From an uncultured Flavobacterium sp. (lineage in GTDB: Bacteria; Bacteroidota; Bacteroidia; Flavobacteriales; Flavobacteriaceae): 64,000 nucleotides of DNA. Location of the stretch: contig NZ_OX638201.1 of assembly GCF_951805225.1 (NCBI RefSeq), positions 5,084,001 to 5,148,000 of the forward strand. Direction: 5' to 3'. A model generated the notes under the pieces. That model saw nothing but the letters and a program-made list of their open reading frames with translations, was not told where the DNA came from and ran no database searches. Position numbers and translations under genes: made by a program. Each line of letters begins with the position of its first letter. The stretch's first letter is position 1. Shown piece by piece: positions 33,311-41,137 of this stretch.

Positions 33311-34468
33311 TTAGTCTTCCAAATTTAGATAAAATAAATCTGAAGCTATTCCATCCGTTAGAAATTTTCCTTTTGCGGTTGGTTTTAGAATGTTATTTTC
33401 AATTGAAACCAAATCGTCATTCAAGAATTTTTGACTTTGTTTTTTGAGATAAGTCAGATATTCCAAACCAAATTCAGTTTCAATTCTTTCTAACGAAACG
33501 CCCCAAATTGTTCTCAATCCTGTCATAATATATTCGTTATAACGATCTGAAATTGTTAGAATTTCAGTCTCAATTGGAAGTTCATCATTTTGAATTGATT
33601 TTATATAAAGGGAATTATTCGCCACATTCCAGCCTCTTTTTTCGCCATCATAACTATGTGCCGAAGGACCAATTCCGATATATTTTTTGCCTAACCAATA
33701 AGCCGAATTGTTTTTAGAGAAATAACCTTCTTTCCCGAAATTGGATAATTCGTAATGAATAAAACCATTTTTCTGAAGCGTTTCTACCAAAATCATAAAG
33801 TGATTCGAAGCAACTTCGTCTTGAGGTTCAGCAATTTTTCCGGTATCAATTAGTTTTCGTAAAGCTGTTTTGGGCTCAACCGTCAAGGCATAACTCGAAA
33901 TATGCGGAATCCCAAATGACAACGCCGTTTCAATATTTTGTTTCCACATTTCGTCAGTCAATCCTGGAATTCCGTAAATTAAATCAAGCGAAATATTATC
34001 AAAGTATTTAGTTGCTTCTTGTAAACATTTTATGGCTTCCGCCGAATTATGCGCGCGATTCATCATCTTCAAATCTTCTTCATAAAAAGACTGAATCCCA
34101 ATGCTTAAACGGTTTATTGGACTTTTTGATAATTCTAAAATTCGTTCTGCAGATAAATCATCCGGATTTGCTTCGAGCGTTATTTCCGGATTTTCAACAA
34201 CATCATAATTGCTGTAAACAGTATCAATTAAAAAATTTATTTCGTCATTCGTCAAAACCGAAGGCGTTCCTCCTCCAAAATATATAGTCTCAATTTGATT
34301 GTCACTTTGAGCGGAGTCGAAAAGCTTAAACTCATTTTTGCGCATGACAATTTCTTTGGCTAAAGCCAAAACCATATCGTCTTTCTTTTTCATCGAAGTC
34401 GAAAAATGAAAGTCGCAATAGTTGCAAGCCTGTTTGCAAAAAGGAATATGAATGTAGATACCGCTCAT
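33311..34468 (-). CDS. hemW: HemW-like radical SAM protein
   Basis: The 385-residue protein has the radical SAM cluster motif CKQACNYC at 11-18, then YFGGGTPS, EANPDDLS, RLSIGIQSF, and a C-terminal HemN domain. HemW is a haem chaperone related to coproporphyrinogen dehydrogenase HemN but lacking its N-terminal arm. The family HNxxYW motif reads NNSAYW, with His replaced by Asn. Residues about 48-57 (KLFDSAQSDN) are encoded by a dispersed palindromic repeat (34298-34327), inserted in frame between two conserved segments; see findings. Confidence 0.9.
   Translation of the reverse strand: MSGIYIHIPFCKQACNYCDFHFSTSMKKKDDMVLALAKEIVMRKNEFKLFDSAQSDNQIETIYFGGGTPSVLTNDEINFLIDTVYSNYDVVENPEITLEANPDDLSAERILELSKSPINRLSIGIQSFYEEDLKMMNRAHNSAEAIKCLQEATKYFDNISLDLIYGIPGLTDEMWKQNIETALSFGIPHISSYALTVEPKTALRKLIDTGKIAEPQDEVASNHFMILVETLQKNGFIHYELSNFGKEGYFSKNNSAYWLGKKYIGIGPSAHSYDGEKRGWNVANNSLYIKSIQNDELPIETEILTISDRYNEYIMTGLRTIWGVSLERIETEFGLEYLTYLKKQSQKFLNDDLVSIENNILKPTAKGKFLTDGIASDLFYLNLED
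34298..34327 (-). repeat. Palindromic element half-copy inside hemW
   Basis: ATTGTCACTTTGAGCGGAGT.. followed by CGAAAAGCTT matches the arm of the 24986-25048 palindrome. It is read in the hemW frame as KLFDSAQSDN without a stop. Confidence 0.8.
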
Positions 34469-34477
34469 TAATTAGAT

Positions 34478-34582
34478 AATGTGTCAATTAGAAAATTAGA
34501 TAATGTGCCTATGAGATAATGTGTCAATTATAAATTAAATATCCATAATACAAGAATTATCTAATTTTCTAATTGACACATT
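34478..34582. repeat. Perfect 27-bp inverted repeat between ruvC and hemW
   Basis: Arms at 34478-34504 and 34556-34582 (AATGTGTCAATTAGAAAATT.. and its exact complement) flank a 51-base loop. The loop repeats GATAATGTGTCAATTA once more. The hairpin lies directly after ruvC and may terminate it. Confidence 0.85.
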
Positions 34583-34585
34583 GAC

Positions 34586-35140
34586 TCATTTCCTTATTTT
34601 ATCTTCGTTTTGTTTTACAAAAGCATCCCAGCCAGTATAACTTTTTCCGGCAACGATTTTTCCGGAGTTAAAGAAATGGCAAACTGCAGCCGCTAAACCA
34701 TCAGTTGAATCCAGGTTTTTAGGTAATTCTTTCAATCCTAAAAGTTGTTGAAGCATTTTGGCAACTTGTTCTTTACTGGCGTTTCCGTTTCCGGTAATTG
34801 CCATTTTTATCTTTTTAGGTTCGTATTCTGTAATAGGAATATCTCTCGAAAGTCCCGCCGCCATTGCAACACCTTGTGCGCGTCCCAATTTTAACATCGA
34901 CTGAACGTTTTTGCCAAAGAAAGGAGCTTCAATCGCGATTTCGTCAGGATTGTGCGTTTCGATTAATTCGATAGTACGTTCAAAAATGATTTTTAGTTTT
35001 TGGTAATGATTGTCATACTTGGAAAGTTGCAATTCGTTAAGCTGCAAAAACTCCATTTTTTTATTGATGACTTTAATCAATCCAAAACCCATAATTGTCG
35101 TTCCGGGGTCGATACCTAATATGATGCGTTCTTTTGTCAA
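34586..35140 (-). CDS. ruvC: Holliday junction resolvase
   Basis: The 184-residue RuvC has the RNase H-like fold and all four catalytic acids: Asp11 in LGIDPGT, Glu71 in IAIEAPF, and Asp144 and Asp147 in NLDSTDGLAAAVCHF. KLGRAQGVAM and NGNASKEQVAKM are conserved too. It cuts four-way DNA junctions during recombination together with RuvAB, whose genes are not here. It lies just 7 bp after the WG-repeat gene on the same strand and may be read from that transcript. Confidence 0.96.
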   Translation of the reverse strand: MTKERIILGIDPGTTIMGFGLIKVINKKMEFLQLNELQLSKYDNHYQKLKIIFERTIELIETHNPDEIAIEAPFFGKNVQSMLKLGRAQGVAMAAGLSRDIPITEYEPKKIKMAITGNGNASKEQVAKMLQQLLGLKELPKNLDSTDGLAAAVCHFFNSGKIVAGKSYTGWDAFVKQNEDKIRK

Positions 35141-35147
35141 GGTTTTT

Positions 35148-36920
35148 TTAATTTAAATAAGAAAATTTCTTTTCAACTTCTTCTTTAGAGATATTCGCTT
35201 TAATTATTTTGTTCTTATTATTTATAATGAAATACTTTCCATTTTTTAAAACATAAAATTCATCTGCCTTCCTTTCTGGAACAAAGGCTAAATCTGTATA
35301 TATATTTTCATAATCAAGAGGAATTATACTTTTATTATGAATGTTTACGACACCATATTTGCCATTTTTAGAAAGAATAATTGTGTTGTCATCATTGTAA
35401 AATAAACTATCATAAATCGTCGGAATAACAATTTTTCCTTCTTTGGTGATCAATCCTTTTTTATTGTTTTTAGTTACAAAATGATAGTTGTCGCCAGGAC
35501 CGTATTCAACCCAATTTGACATTTCGTTATATTCAAAAGGAATAATTATTTTTCCTAATCTATTTATAACGCCATATTTATTATTTTGTTTAGCTATGAA
35601 AAAGTTTTTAGTATCATAAAAACAGGGAAACAAACTCTGATAGTCAAAATTTAAGATTGTTTTTAGATTTGTGTCAATAATTCCCGCTTTGTTGTTTTTG
35701 CTTATGATATAATAATCGAGATCTTTCCCGGTCATTATTGATTCATTGTCTATTGGATATAAAATTTTGTTGTCTGAACTGATAATACCAAATTTCCCTT
35801 TGAGTTCAACTACGGTATTTGCTGTTCCGTTAAAATCCTGAATTGCATCATACAGAAAAGGAACTATTATTTTTCCCTGAACATCAACTACGCCATATTG
35901 TTTTTTAAAATTCTGAATGATATAAATTCTGTGAACTTTTTTGTCGAGACGACTATAATCAAATCTGTAATCTTTTATTTTGTCATAGATTTTATTCCCA
36001 CTTTTGTCCAGTAAAGTGATATTGTTTTTGTTTTTTCCTTCAAAGATTTCAGATTCATGATAATCTTCTTCAGGATGAGCTAATGTATCATATTCCGGTT
36101 TAAGGATTTCTTTTCCAAATTCATTTATGATTCCATATTTATGGTTTTTAGAAACAATTGCAATTCTGTTTTGATTGAATGTTTCTCCCGAATCATATTT
36201 CCCAAAAGGAATTACTTCTTTTAAATTTTTATCTAAATAAGCGGTTTGACCATTTTTTCTAACTAAAATCAAACCGTTTTTCCAAAAAGAGCTTTCACTT
36301 TCTCCATTAATTTCAAAGCCTGTTGAAGCAATTTCATCATAAATAAATTCGGTTTTTTGTTTTCCAAAAGAATCAAAAAACGCCCATTTTCCTTCTTTTT
36401 TTAAAGAAAGTAAGCTATCAGATGTACCTCCATTTGCATCTTGATAAATGATTGAAATTATTTCTTTTCCTTTCTTGTTTATAAAACCATAATGCCCATT
36501 TTTCTTCACTAATGCTAGCCCATTTTTTTCAAAATAGGTTTCATCATCAAATTGTATTGGTATAACAGTTTTTCCTTTTCTGTTAATGAAACCAAATTTC
36601 CCATTCTTTTTTGCACAAGCAAGTTCCTGATAGAAATAAGTTAAGTCATCGTATTCAAAAGGAACAATTATATTTTCATGAATATCAATATAGCCATGTT
36701 TGTTTTTTAATTCCGATAATATCATTCCTTTTTCATCAATAGGATTTAAGAATTTATATTTCCCTAAAGGGATAATAGAATTTCCTTTTTCATCATTAAT
36801 TCCCCAGGAATTTTTCCCCATGATTCTAATATATGTTGTAGGTTGATTTTTTGAATCAACTTTATTACAAGAATAGAATACGAATGATACCAGGAATATT
36901 TTAATGAATAATTTTATCAT
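35148..36920 (-). CDS. WG-repeat lipoprotein
   Basis: A 590-residue lipoprotein with Cys18 in the lipobox (VFYSCNK). The rest is a chain of about a dozen WG beta-repeats of the form K(x)GKYGVIN..GKxIIPxxYDxI; examples are GKFGFINRKGKTVIPIQFDD, NNKYGVINRLGKIIIPFEYNE and NGKYGVVNIHNKSIIPLDYEN. WG repeats build beta-rich solenoid or propeller-like structures and probably bind partners at the cell envelope. The function is unknown. It is unrelated to ruvC despite tight spacing, and divergent from the 37000 gene. Confidence 0.9.
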   Translation of the reverse strand: MIKLFIKIFLVSFVFYSCNKVDSKNQPTTYIRIMGKNSWGINDEKGNSIIPLGKYKFLNPIDEKGMILSELKNKHGYIDIHENIIVPFEYDDLTYFYQELACAKKNGKFGFINRKGKTVIPIQFDDETYFEKNGLALVKKNGHYGFINKKGKEIISIIYQDANGGTSDSLLSLKKEGKWAFFDSFGKQKTEFIYDEIASTGFEINGESESSFWKNGLILVRKNGQTAYLDKNLKEVIPFGKYDSGETFNQNRIAIVSKNHKYGIINEFGKEILKPEYDTLAHPEEDYHESEIFEGKNKNNITLLDKSGNKIYDKIKDYRFDYSRLDKKVHRIYIIQNFKKQYGVVDVQGKIIVPFLYDAIQDFNGTANTVVELKGKFGIISSDNKILYPIDNESIMTGKDLDYYIISKNNKAGIIDTNLKTILNFDYQSLFPCFYDTKNFFIAKQNNKYGVINRLGKIIIPFEYNEMSNWVEYGPGDNYHFVTKNNKKGLITKEGKIVIPTIYDSLFYNDDNTIILSKNGKYGVVNIHNKSIIPLDYENIYTDLAFVPERKADEFYVLKNGKYFIINNKNKIIKANISKEEVEKKFSYLN

Positions 36921-36957
36921 ATTTTGATATGCATAATGGATGATTTTAATCTTTAGA

Positions 36958-36995
36958 AAAACGAATATTATTCGTTTTCAAATTGATTACTTTTG
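36958..36995 (+). promoter_or_regulatory. Palindrome and -7 box before the 37000 gene
   Basis: An exact AAAACGAAT-ATT-ATTCGTTTT repeat at 36958-36978 is followed by TACTTTTG at 36988-36995. Transcription would start at about 37000-37002, on top of the preferred ATG, so the mRNA may be leaderless. The palindrome overlaps the spacer region. Confidence 0.4.
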
Positions 36996-36999
36996 CGGC

Positions 37000-37944
37000 A
37001 TGATTTCAATTCCTCACAAAGCTAAACAATTCCTAGTTCTTCTGATCAAACTTTTGATTGTAGGTGGCGCATTTTATTTTATTTATGATCAATTGGCGCA
37101 CAATGATAAACTCGATTGGCAGAAGTTCATTACGCTTTTCAAAAAAAATCAATCCGTTTTGGGAATTGGGTTTATATTGCTTTTGAGTGTTCTGAATCGT
37201 TATTTTGAGATTTTAAAATGGCAGAATCTGGCCAAAGTAATTCATGAGATTTCTTTAGGCGAAGCAACAAAACAAGTTCTGGCGGCACTTACAGCCGGAA
37301 TTTTTACGCCAAACGGAGTAGGAGAGTACGCTGGAAAAGCATTGTATTATGCAAAATCAGAAGCTAAAAAAGTCGTTTTCCTGAACCTGATTTGCAACGG
37401 AATCCAGATGATTTTAACGGTCATTTTTGGAATTTTTGGTTTGTTGTATTTCAATGCCAAATATGAAGTTATCACAACTCAAACCGTAGCTATTCTATTT
37501 GGAATTTTTGTCTTATTATTTGTTGTTTTGTTTTCGTTGAAGAAAATAAAAATCAAAGGATATTCGATTGAAAAATTGGTGCATAAAATCAATGAAATTC
37601 CAAAACCAATTCATCGTAAAAATATACTTTTAGGAACTTTACGTTACTTGGTTTTCTCGCATCAATATTACTTTTTGTTTTTGGCTTTTGATGTAGATTT
37701 ACCTTATTTTACTTTAATTGCAACAATTGCTGTAGTTTATTTTTTGGCGTCATCATTGCCTACTTTTCAGTTTTTAGACTTTGCTGTAAAAGGAAGTGTT
37801 GCCATTTATTTCTTTGGGATTTTGGGTGTAAACGAATGGATTGTAGTTTTTATAAGTACTTTGATGTGGTTTCTAAATGTAGTTTTACCCGTAATTATTG
37901 GAGCTTATTATGTGCTGAATTTTAAAACGAAAACGGTAGAATGA
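37000..37944 (+). CDS. Lysylphosphatidylglycerol synthase-type (UPF0104) membrane protein
   Basis: I start at 37000 (314 residues, MISIPHKAKQFLVLL), because the -7 box at 36988 lies after the in-frame ATG at 36940. The protein has about eight membrane helices and the family motif EATKQVLAALTAGIFTPNGVGEYAGKALYY. This is the flippase-like half of the MprF family, with no catalytic synthase domain. Proteins of this type may flip lipids. It overlaps the next gene, a glycosyltransferase, by 4 bp, suggesting a shared lipid- or glycan-modifying role. Confidence 0.85.
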   Translation: MISIPHKAKQFLVLLIKLLIVGGAFYFIYDQLAHNDKLDWQKFITLFKKNQSVLGIGFILLLSVLNRYFEILKWQNLAKVIHEISLGEATKQVLAALTAGIFTPNGVGEYAGKALYYAKSEAKKVVFLNLICNGIQMILTVIFGIFGLLYFNAKYEVITTQTVAILFGIFVLLFVVLFSLKKIKIKGYSIEKLVHKINEIPKPIHRKNILLGTLRYLVFSHQYYFLFLAFDVDLPYFTLIATIAVVYFLASSLPTFQFLDFAVKGSVAIYFFGILGVNEWIVVFISTLMWFLNVVLPVIIGAYYVLNFKTKTVE

Positions 37945-39044
37945 TTTTGGTTTTATTTTCCATATTCACAATTTATATAATCACTATTGGATTGCTTATT
38001 TATGGCTTTACCAAAGTAAAAAAATATCAGAAAACAGATTTAAAACCCCAAACAAGTTTCACGATTATAGTTCCGTTTAGGAATGAAGCCGAGAATTTGC
38101 CGAATCTTTTGCAGAGTTTTTCAAACCTAAATTATCCAAATGATCTATTCGAAGTAATTTTGGTTGATGACAGTTCTAAAGAGAAATTTCAAGTTTCAGG
38201 TTTCAGGTTTCAGGTTTCAATAATAGACAATATTCGTGTTTCGAATTCTCCTAAAAAAGATGCTATTTCAACAGCAATGCAACATGTGAAAACCAATTGG
38301 GTAATTACAACTGATGCTGATTGTTTGGTGCCCGAAAATTGGCTTTTAGCATTTGATAATTACATTCAGCAAAATGATGTTTCAATGCTTGCGGGAGCAG
38401 TTTCTTATGAATGTGAGAATTCTTTTTTAGATCATTTTCAGCAATTAGATTTAACCAGTTTGCAAGGCGCAACAATAGGAAGTTTTGGACTTGGGAAAGC
38501 TTTTATGTGCAACGGAGCCAATTTTGCCTACACAAAATCTTTATTCGAAAAACTTAATGGATTTGATGGAAATAATAAAATTGCCAGCGGTGATGATGTT
38601 TTTTTACTTCAAAAAGCAGCGAATTTATTTCCTGATAAAGTTCATTATTTAAAAGCAGAAGAAGCTATTGTTATTACAAAACCAACTGAAAACTGGAAAA
38701 CATTATTTTATCAAAGAGTGCGTTGGGCGGCAAAAACATCTTCGTATCAAAGTAGTTTCGGGAAGGTTCTTGGATTGATTGTTTTTTTTGGAAATCTTAG
38801 TTTCGTGATTGCATTTTTCTTTTCTGTTTTGGGAATTTTACCTTATCCGTTTTTTGTTTTGTTTGCTTTTTCGAAGTTCATAATTGACTTTGTATTGCTT
38901 TATATAACAAATCAATTTTTGACAAAAACCAGAATAAAAAGCTTGCTTTTAAGTAGTTTGTTTTATCCCTTTTTTAGTTCGGCTGTAGCTTTGTATAGTT
39001 TGTTTGGTTCTTATGAATGGAAGGGAAGAAAGTTTAAAAGCTAA
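37941..39044 (+). CDS. Family 2 glycosyltransferase
   Basis: The 367-residue membrane-bound enzyme has an N-terminal helix, a GT-A domain with FTIIVPFRNEAENLPNLL, VDDSS (Asp76-77), the TTDADC metal-binding acid, GDDVFLLQKA, and the QRVRWAAK (QxxRW) motif. Three C-terminal helices follow. It should transfer a sugar from a nucleotide donor, probably to a lipid. It is coupled to the UPF0104 gene (ATGA). A TTTCAGG repeat is embedded at about residues 82-93. Confidence 0.92.
   Translation: MILVLFSIFTIYIITIGLLIYGFTKVKKYQKTDLKPQTSFTIIVPFRNEAENLPNLLQSFSNLNYPNDLFEVILVDDSSKEKFQVSGFRFQVSIIDNIRVSNSPKKDAISTAMQHVKTNWVITTDADCLVPENWLLAFDNYIQQNDVSMLAGAVSYECENSFLDHFQQLDLTSLQGATIGSFGLGKAFMCNGANFAYTKSLFEKLNGFDGNNKIASGDDVFLLQKAANLFPDKVHYLKAEEAIVITKPTENWKTLFYQRVRWAAKTSSYQSSFGKVLGLIVFFGNLSFVIAFFFSVLGILPYPFFVLFAFSKFIIDFVLLYITNQFLTKTRIKSLLLSSLFYPFFSSAVALYSLFGSYEWKGRKFKS
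38189..38220 (+). repeat. TTTCAGG array inside the glycosyltransferase gene
   Basis: Three TTTCAGG units and flanking TTTCAA match the intergenic GTTTCAAGTTTCAGGTTT family at 15400, 25078 and 47798. It is in frame and encodes KFQVSGFRFQVS. Confidence 0.7.
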
Positions 39045-39059
39045 ATTATTTTACGAACG

Positions 39060-39195
39060 CAAAAATTGCACGCGGATGACGCGGATTCGCTTTGCGAAAA
39101 CACGGATTTATGCGGATTTTTATTTTTAATATGACATAAAATAAGAAAAAGAAATCTGTGCAAATCTGCTTAAATCAGTAAAATCTGCGTCCAAT
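39060..39195. repeat. AATCTGC-family dispersed repeat
   Basis: Arms CGCGGATGACGCGGATTC..GATTTATGCGGATTTT and AATCTGTGCAAATCTGCTTAAATCAG..AATCTGCGTCC partly pair over 130 bp. With the structured element at 39228 and the 26-bp repeat at 39364 it fills the gene-free gap 39045-39399. Confidence 0.6.
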
Positions 39196-39227
39196 AAAAA
39201 ATGTATCTTCTTATGAAACCTAAAGTA

Positions 39228-39306
39228 CTAGCCCTGATGGGAGGGAAAATCCTTTTGTGCCGGGGTTCGGCATAAAAGATTGGAAGGAACAGCAGGAAAT
39301 AGCTCC
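39228..39306 (+). repeat. Structured dispersed element, copy 1
   Basis: It begins CTAGCCCTGATGGGAG, has a hairpin ATCCTTTTGTGCC / GGCATAAAAGAT at 39249-39280, and ends ACAGCAGGAAATAGCTCC. It matches the minus-strand element at 42841-42914 in the flanks but not in the hairpin stem. Confidence 0.7.
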
Positions 39307-39363
39307 CGATTCTTCGACTTCACTCAGAATGACAATAATAAAGATAAATAAACGGTTTAAATT

Positions 39364-39389
39364 AAATGAACTTACATCACTTATATGGT
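39364..39389 (+). repeat. 26-bp dispersed repeat, copy 3
   Basis: Same unit as at 16358, 18490 and 47235. It lies just past the stop of the minus-strand 39400 gene. Confidence 0.85.
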
Positions 39390-39399
39390 GAAGAAAAAA

Positions 39400-39885
39400 C
39401 TATTCTTTGCCTTTTGCTTTAAGAATAACAGGCAAAATAAACTGAGTTTTTACCGGAAGTCCGCGTTTGAGCGCTGGATTTATTTTTGGGAAATCGACTA
39501 AACGAGCACGCAAAACACTGTCGATTTTTATGGTATCATATGCAACCGAATCTTTACGAAATTGCGGTTCGAATTTCATTGTTGCATTCGGAAAAACGGT
39601 CACTTTTACTTCGATTGTATCAAGTTCAGGATACATTATTGAGAGTGTATCGATGTCTAATTTCTCTTGAATAAGTTGTGCCATAAACTGAAAAAAACAT
39701 TGTTGACGTTGTTTTTTATCAGCGATTTTTTCGCAATTGGCAACAGATGGAAATTCATCAACTTCTTTCCAGTTGATTGTTTTTAGTTCTTTTTGAAGTA
39801 AATCTTTTTCAGACGGAACCTGCTTATCAATATATTGACAAGAATGAAGGGCTAAAAAAGCTAAAAGAAGGAAAAACTGCTTCAA
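39400..39885 (-). CDS. Small lipoprotein with TonB-C-like domain
   Basis: I favour the TTG start at 39885 (161 residues), because it gives a normal lipoprotein signal (KQFFLLLAFLALHSC); the ATG at 39933 would add 16 residues and abut the neighbouring gene. The lipobox Cys lies in LHSCQYID. The body contains a CEKIADKKQRQQCFFQFM segment, and the C-terminus LVDFPKINPALKRGLPVKTQFILPVIL resembles the TonB C-terminal strand pattern. The function is unknown. It follows 39934-40317 on the same strand. Confidence 0.7.
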   Translation of the reverse strand: MKQFFLLLAFLALHSCQYIDKQVPSEKDLLQKELKTINWKEVDEFPSVANCEKIADKKQRQQCFFQFMAQLIQEKLDIDTLSIMYPELDTIEVKVTVFPNATMKFEPQFRKDSVAYDTIKIDSVLRARLVDFPKINPALKRGLPVKTQFILPVILKAKGKE

Positions 39886-39933
39886 GGTTATGAATTTGAT
39901 TTGGATAAAATAATTACTGGTATAAAAATACAA

Positions 39934-40317
39934 TTATTTTTTTTGAGAAGCTTTGAATTGTAAATAATCTTCATAGCTTTCTGAAAGCCATTGTTCTTTA
40001 TTTTTTGCTGCAACTTCCTTTTGTTCAGGATATAATTTTGCAAGTCTATCAGAAAAAGTGGCAATTTGAACAGTGTATTTATAAAACTCAGCCTTTGTTA
40101 AAACAATATTTGCATCATTTTTGGTAGTAAAAAATTCAAAGAAAAGAGAATCAAATTCTTTCATAGAAAAGTTTAGTACTTTTTTCTTATTACTTTTATA
40201 AATACTGTCTTGCAATAGTTGATCGTCAATCGAGAGTTTTTTAGATTGTGCGTACATTGCATTACTGATTGGGAATATCAGGAATAAAAACAAAATAAGT
40301 TTAAAAAAACGATGCAT
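39934..40317 (-). CDS. Hypothetical exported protein
   Basis: A 127-residue protein with a signal peptide (hydrophobic 5-21, cleavage near AQSKK). The mature part is lysine-rich and helical; I recognise no family. It precedes the 39400 lipoprotein gene by 48 bp and may share its transcript. Both probably act in the periplasm. Confidence 0.7.
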   Translation of the reverse strand: MHRFFKLILFLFLIFPISNAMYAQSKKLSIDDQLLQDSIYKSNKKKVLNFSMKEFDSLFFEFFTTKNDANIVLTKAEFYKYTVQIATFSDRLAKLYPEQKEVAAKNKEQWLSESYEDYLQFKASQKK

Positions 40318-40364
40318 TTACAAGTTTTATTGAATATTTGTAAGTGCAAAATTACAAAATAAAT

Positions 40365-40865
40365 ATGGATTCACTCTTGCTCTTGCTCGGTTTTATATGT
40401 ATGATTGTGGGTATTTTTGGTAGTTTTCTTCCGGTTTTGCCTGGTTTATCCTGTTGTTGGGTTGGTTTGTTATTGTTGTATTTAACAAAAGCTGTGGAGA
40501 ATAATTATTGGATTCTGGGAATTACACTTTTAATAACCATAATAATTACAGTTCTGGATTATGTAATTCCGGCGAAAGGAACCAAAAAATTTGGCGGAAG
40601 TTCTTACGGAATTTGGGGAACTAATATTGGCTTAATAGTTGGCATTCTGGCTCCTATACCTTTTGGAGTTATTATTGGTCCTTTTGTTGGAGCATTTGTT
40701 GGAGAGTTAATTTACGATTCAAAAAATCATCGTCGCGCATTAAAAGCTGCAACGGGATCATTGCTTGGTTTTTTAGCTTCAAGTTTTATTAATTTTCTTT
40801 TCTGCATCATTTTTCTGGGTATTTTTCTGAGTATAACATGGAAATATCGAACATTATTATTTTAA
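40365..40865 (+). CDS. DUF456 membrane protein
   Basis: Starting at the ATG at 40365 (166 residues, MDSLLLLLGFICMIVG), the protein has the DUF456 pattern: GSFLPVLPGLSCCWVGLLLLY, VLDYVIPAKGTKKFGGSSYGIWGTNIGLIVG, and IGPFVGAFVGEL, with about four to five membrane helices and a conserved Gly-rich repeat. Function unknown. The ATG at 40344 is less likely because it adds a polar stretch before the first helix. Confidence 0.85.
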   Translation: MDSLLLLLGFICMIVGIFGSFLPVLPGLSCCWVGLLLLYLTKAVENNYWILGITLLITIIITVLDYVIPAKGTKKFGGSSYGIWGTNIGLIVGILAPIPFGVIIGPFVGAFVGELIYDSKNHRRALKAATGSLLGFLASSFINFLFCIIFLGIFLSITWKYRTLLF

Positions 40866-41137
40866 TTGTGTAACGCACATTTAAGCTTTTTCTTATCTTT
40901 TTTAATTTTTATTAAAACAATTGAAAATTTCGAAAAAAACTTTTTTGTTTGTTTTGATAACGAAGGGGTTATGTTTACTGGTGATTCAGGATTTTTACCT
41001 TTAACAATTGTTAAATTCGCATTTATTATTTTAACTTCTTTTTTGGAAATGTTAAAATATTTTATATTTTTATCCTGATAAACGATAAAAAGCCTCACTT
41101 TATCGATTATTTTGAACTAATTTAAATAGTAAAATTT

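Noticed and set aside
38189..38220. Considered as a slippage-based phase-variation tract
   Set aside because: The unit is 7 bp, so copy change would shift frame, but only about three units are present, too few for efficient slippage; kept only as a repeat insertion finding.
40862..41098. 78-residue minus-strand frame rich in Lys, and a 70-residue plus-strand frame over the same bases
   Set aside because: Neither has a -7 box, domain or good start. The Lys-rich one is the better candidate of the two but cannot be supported from sequence.
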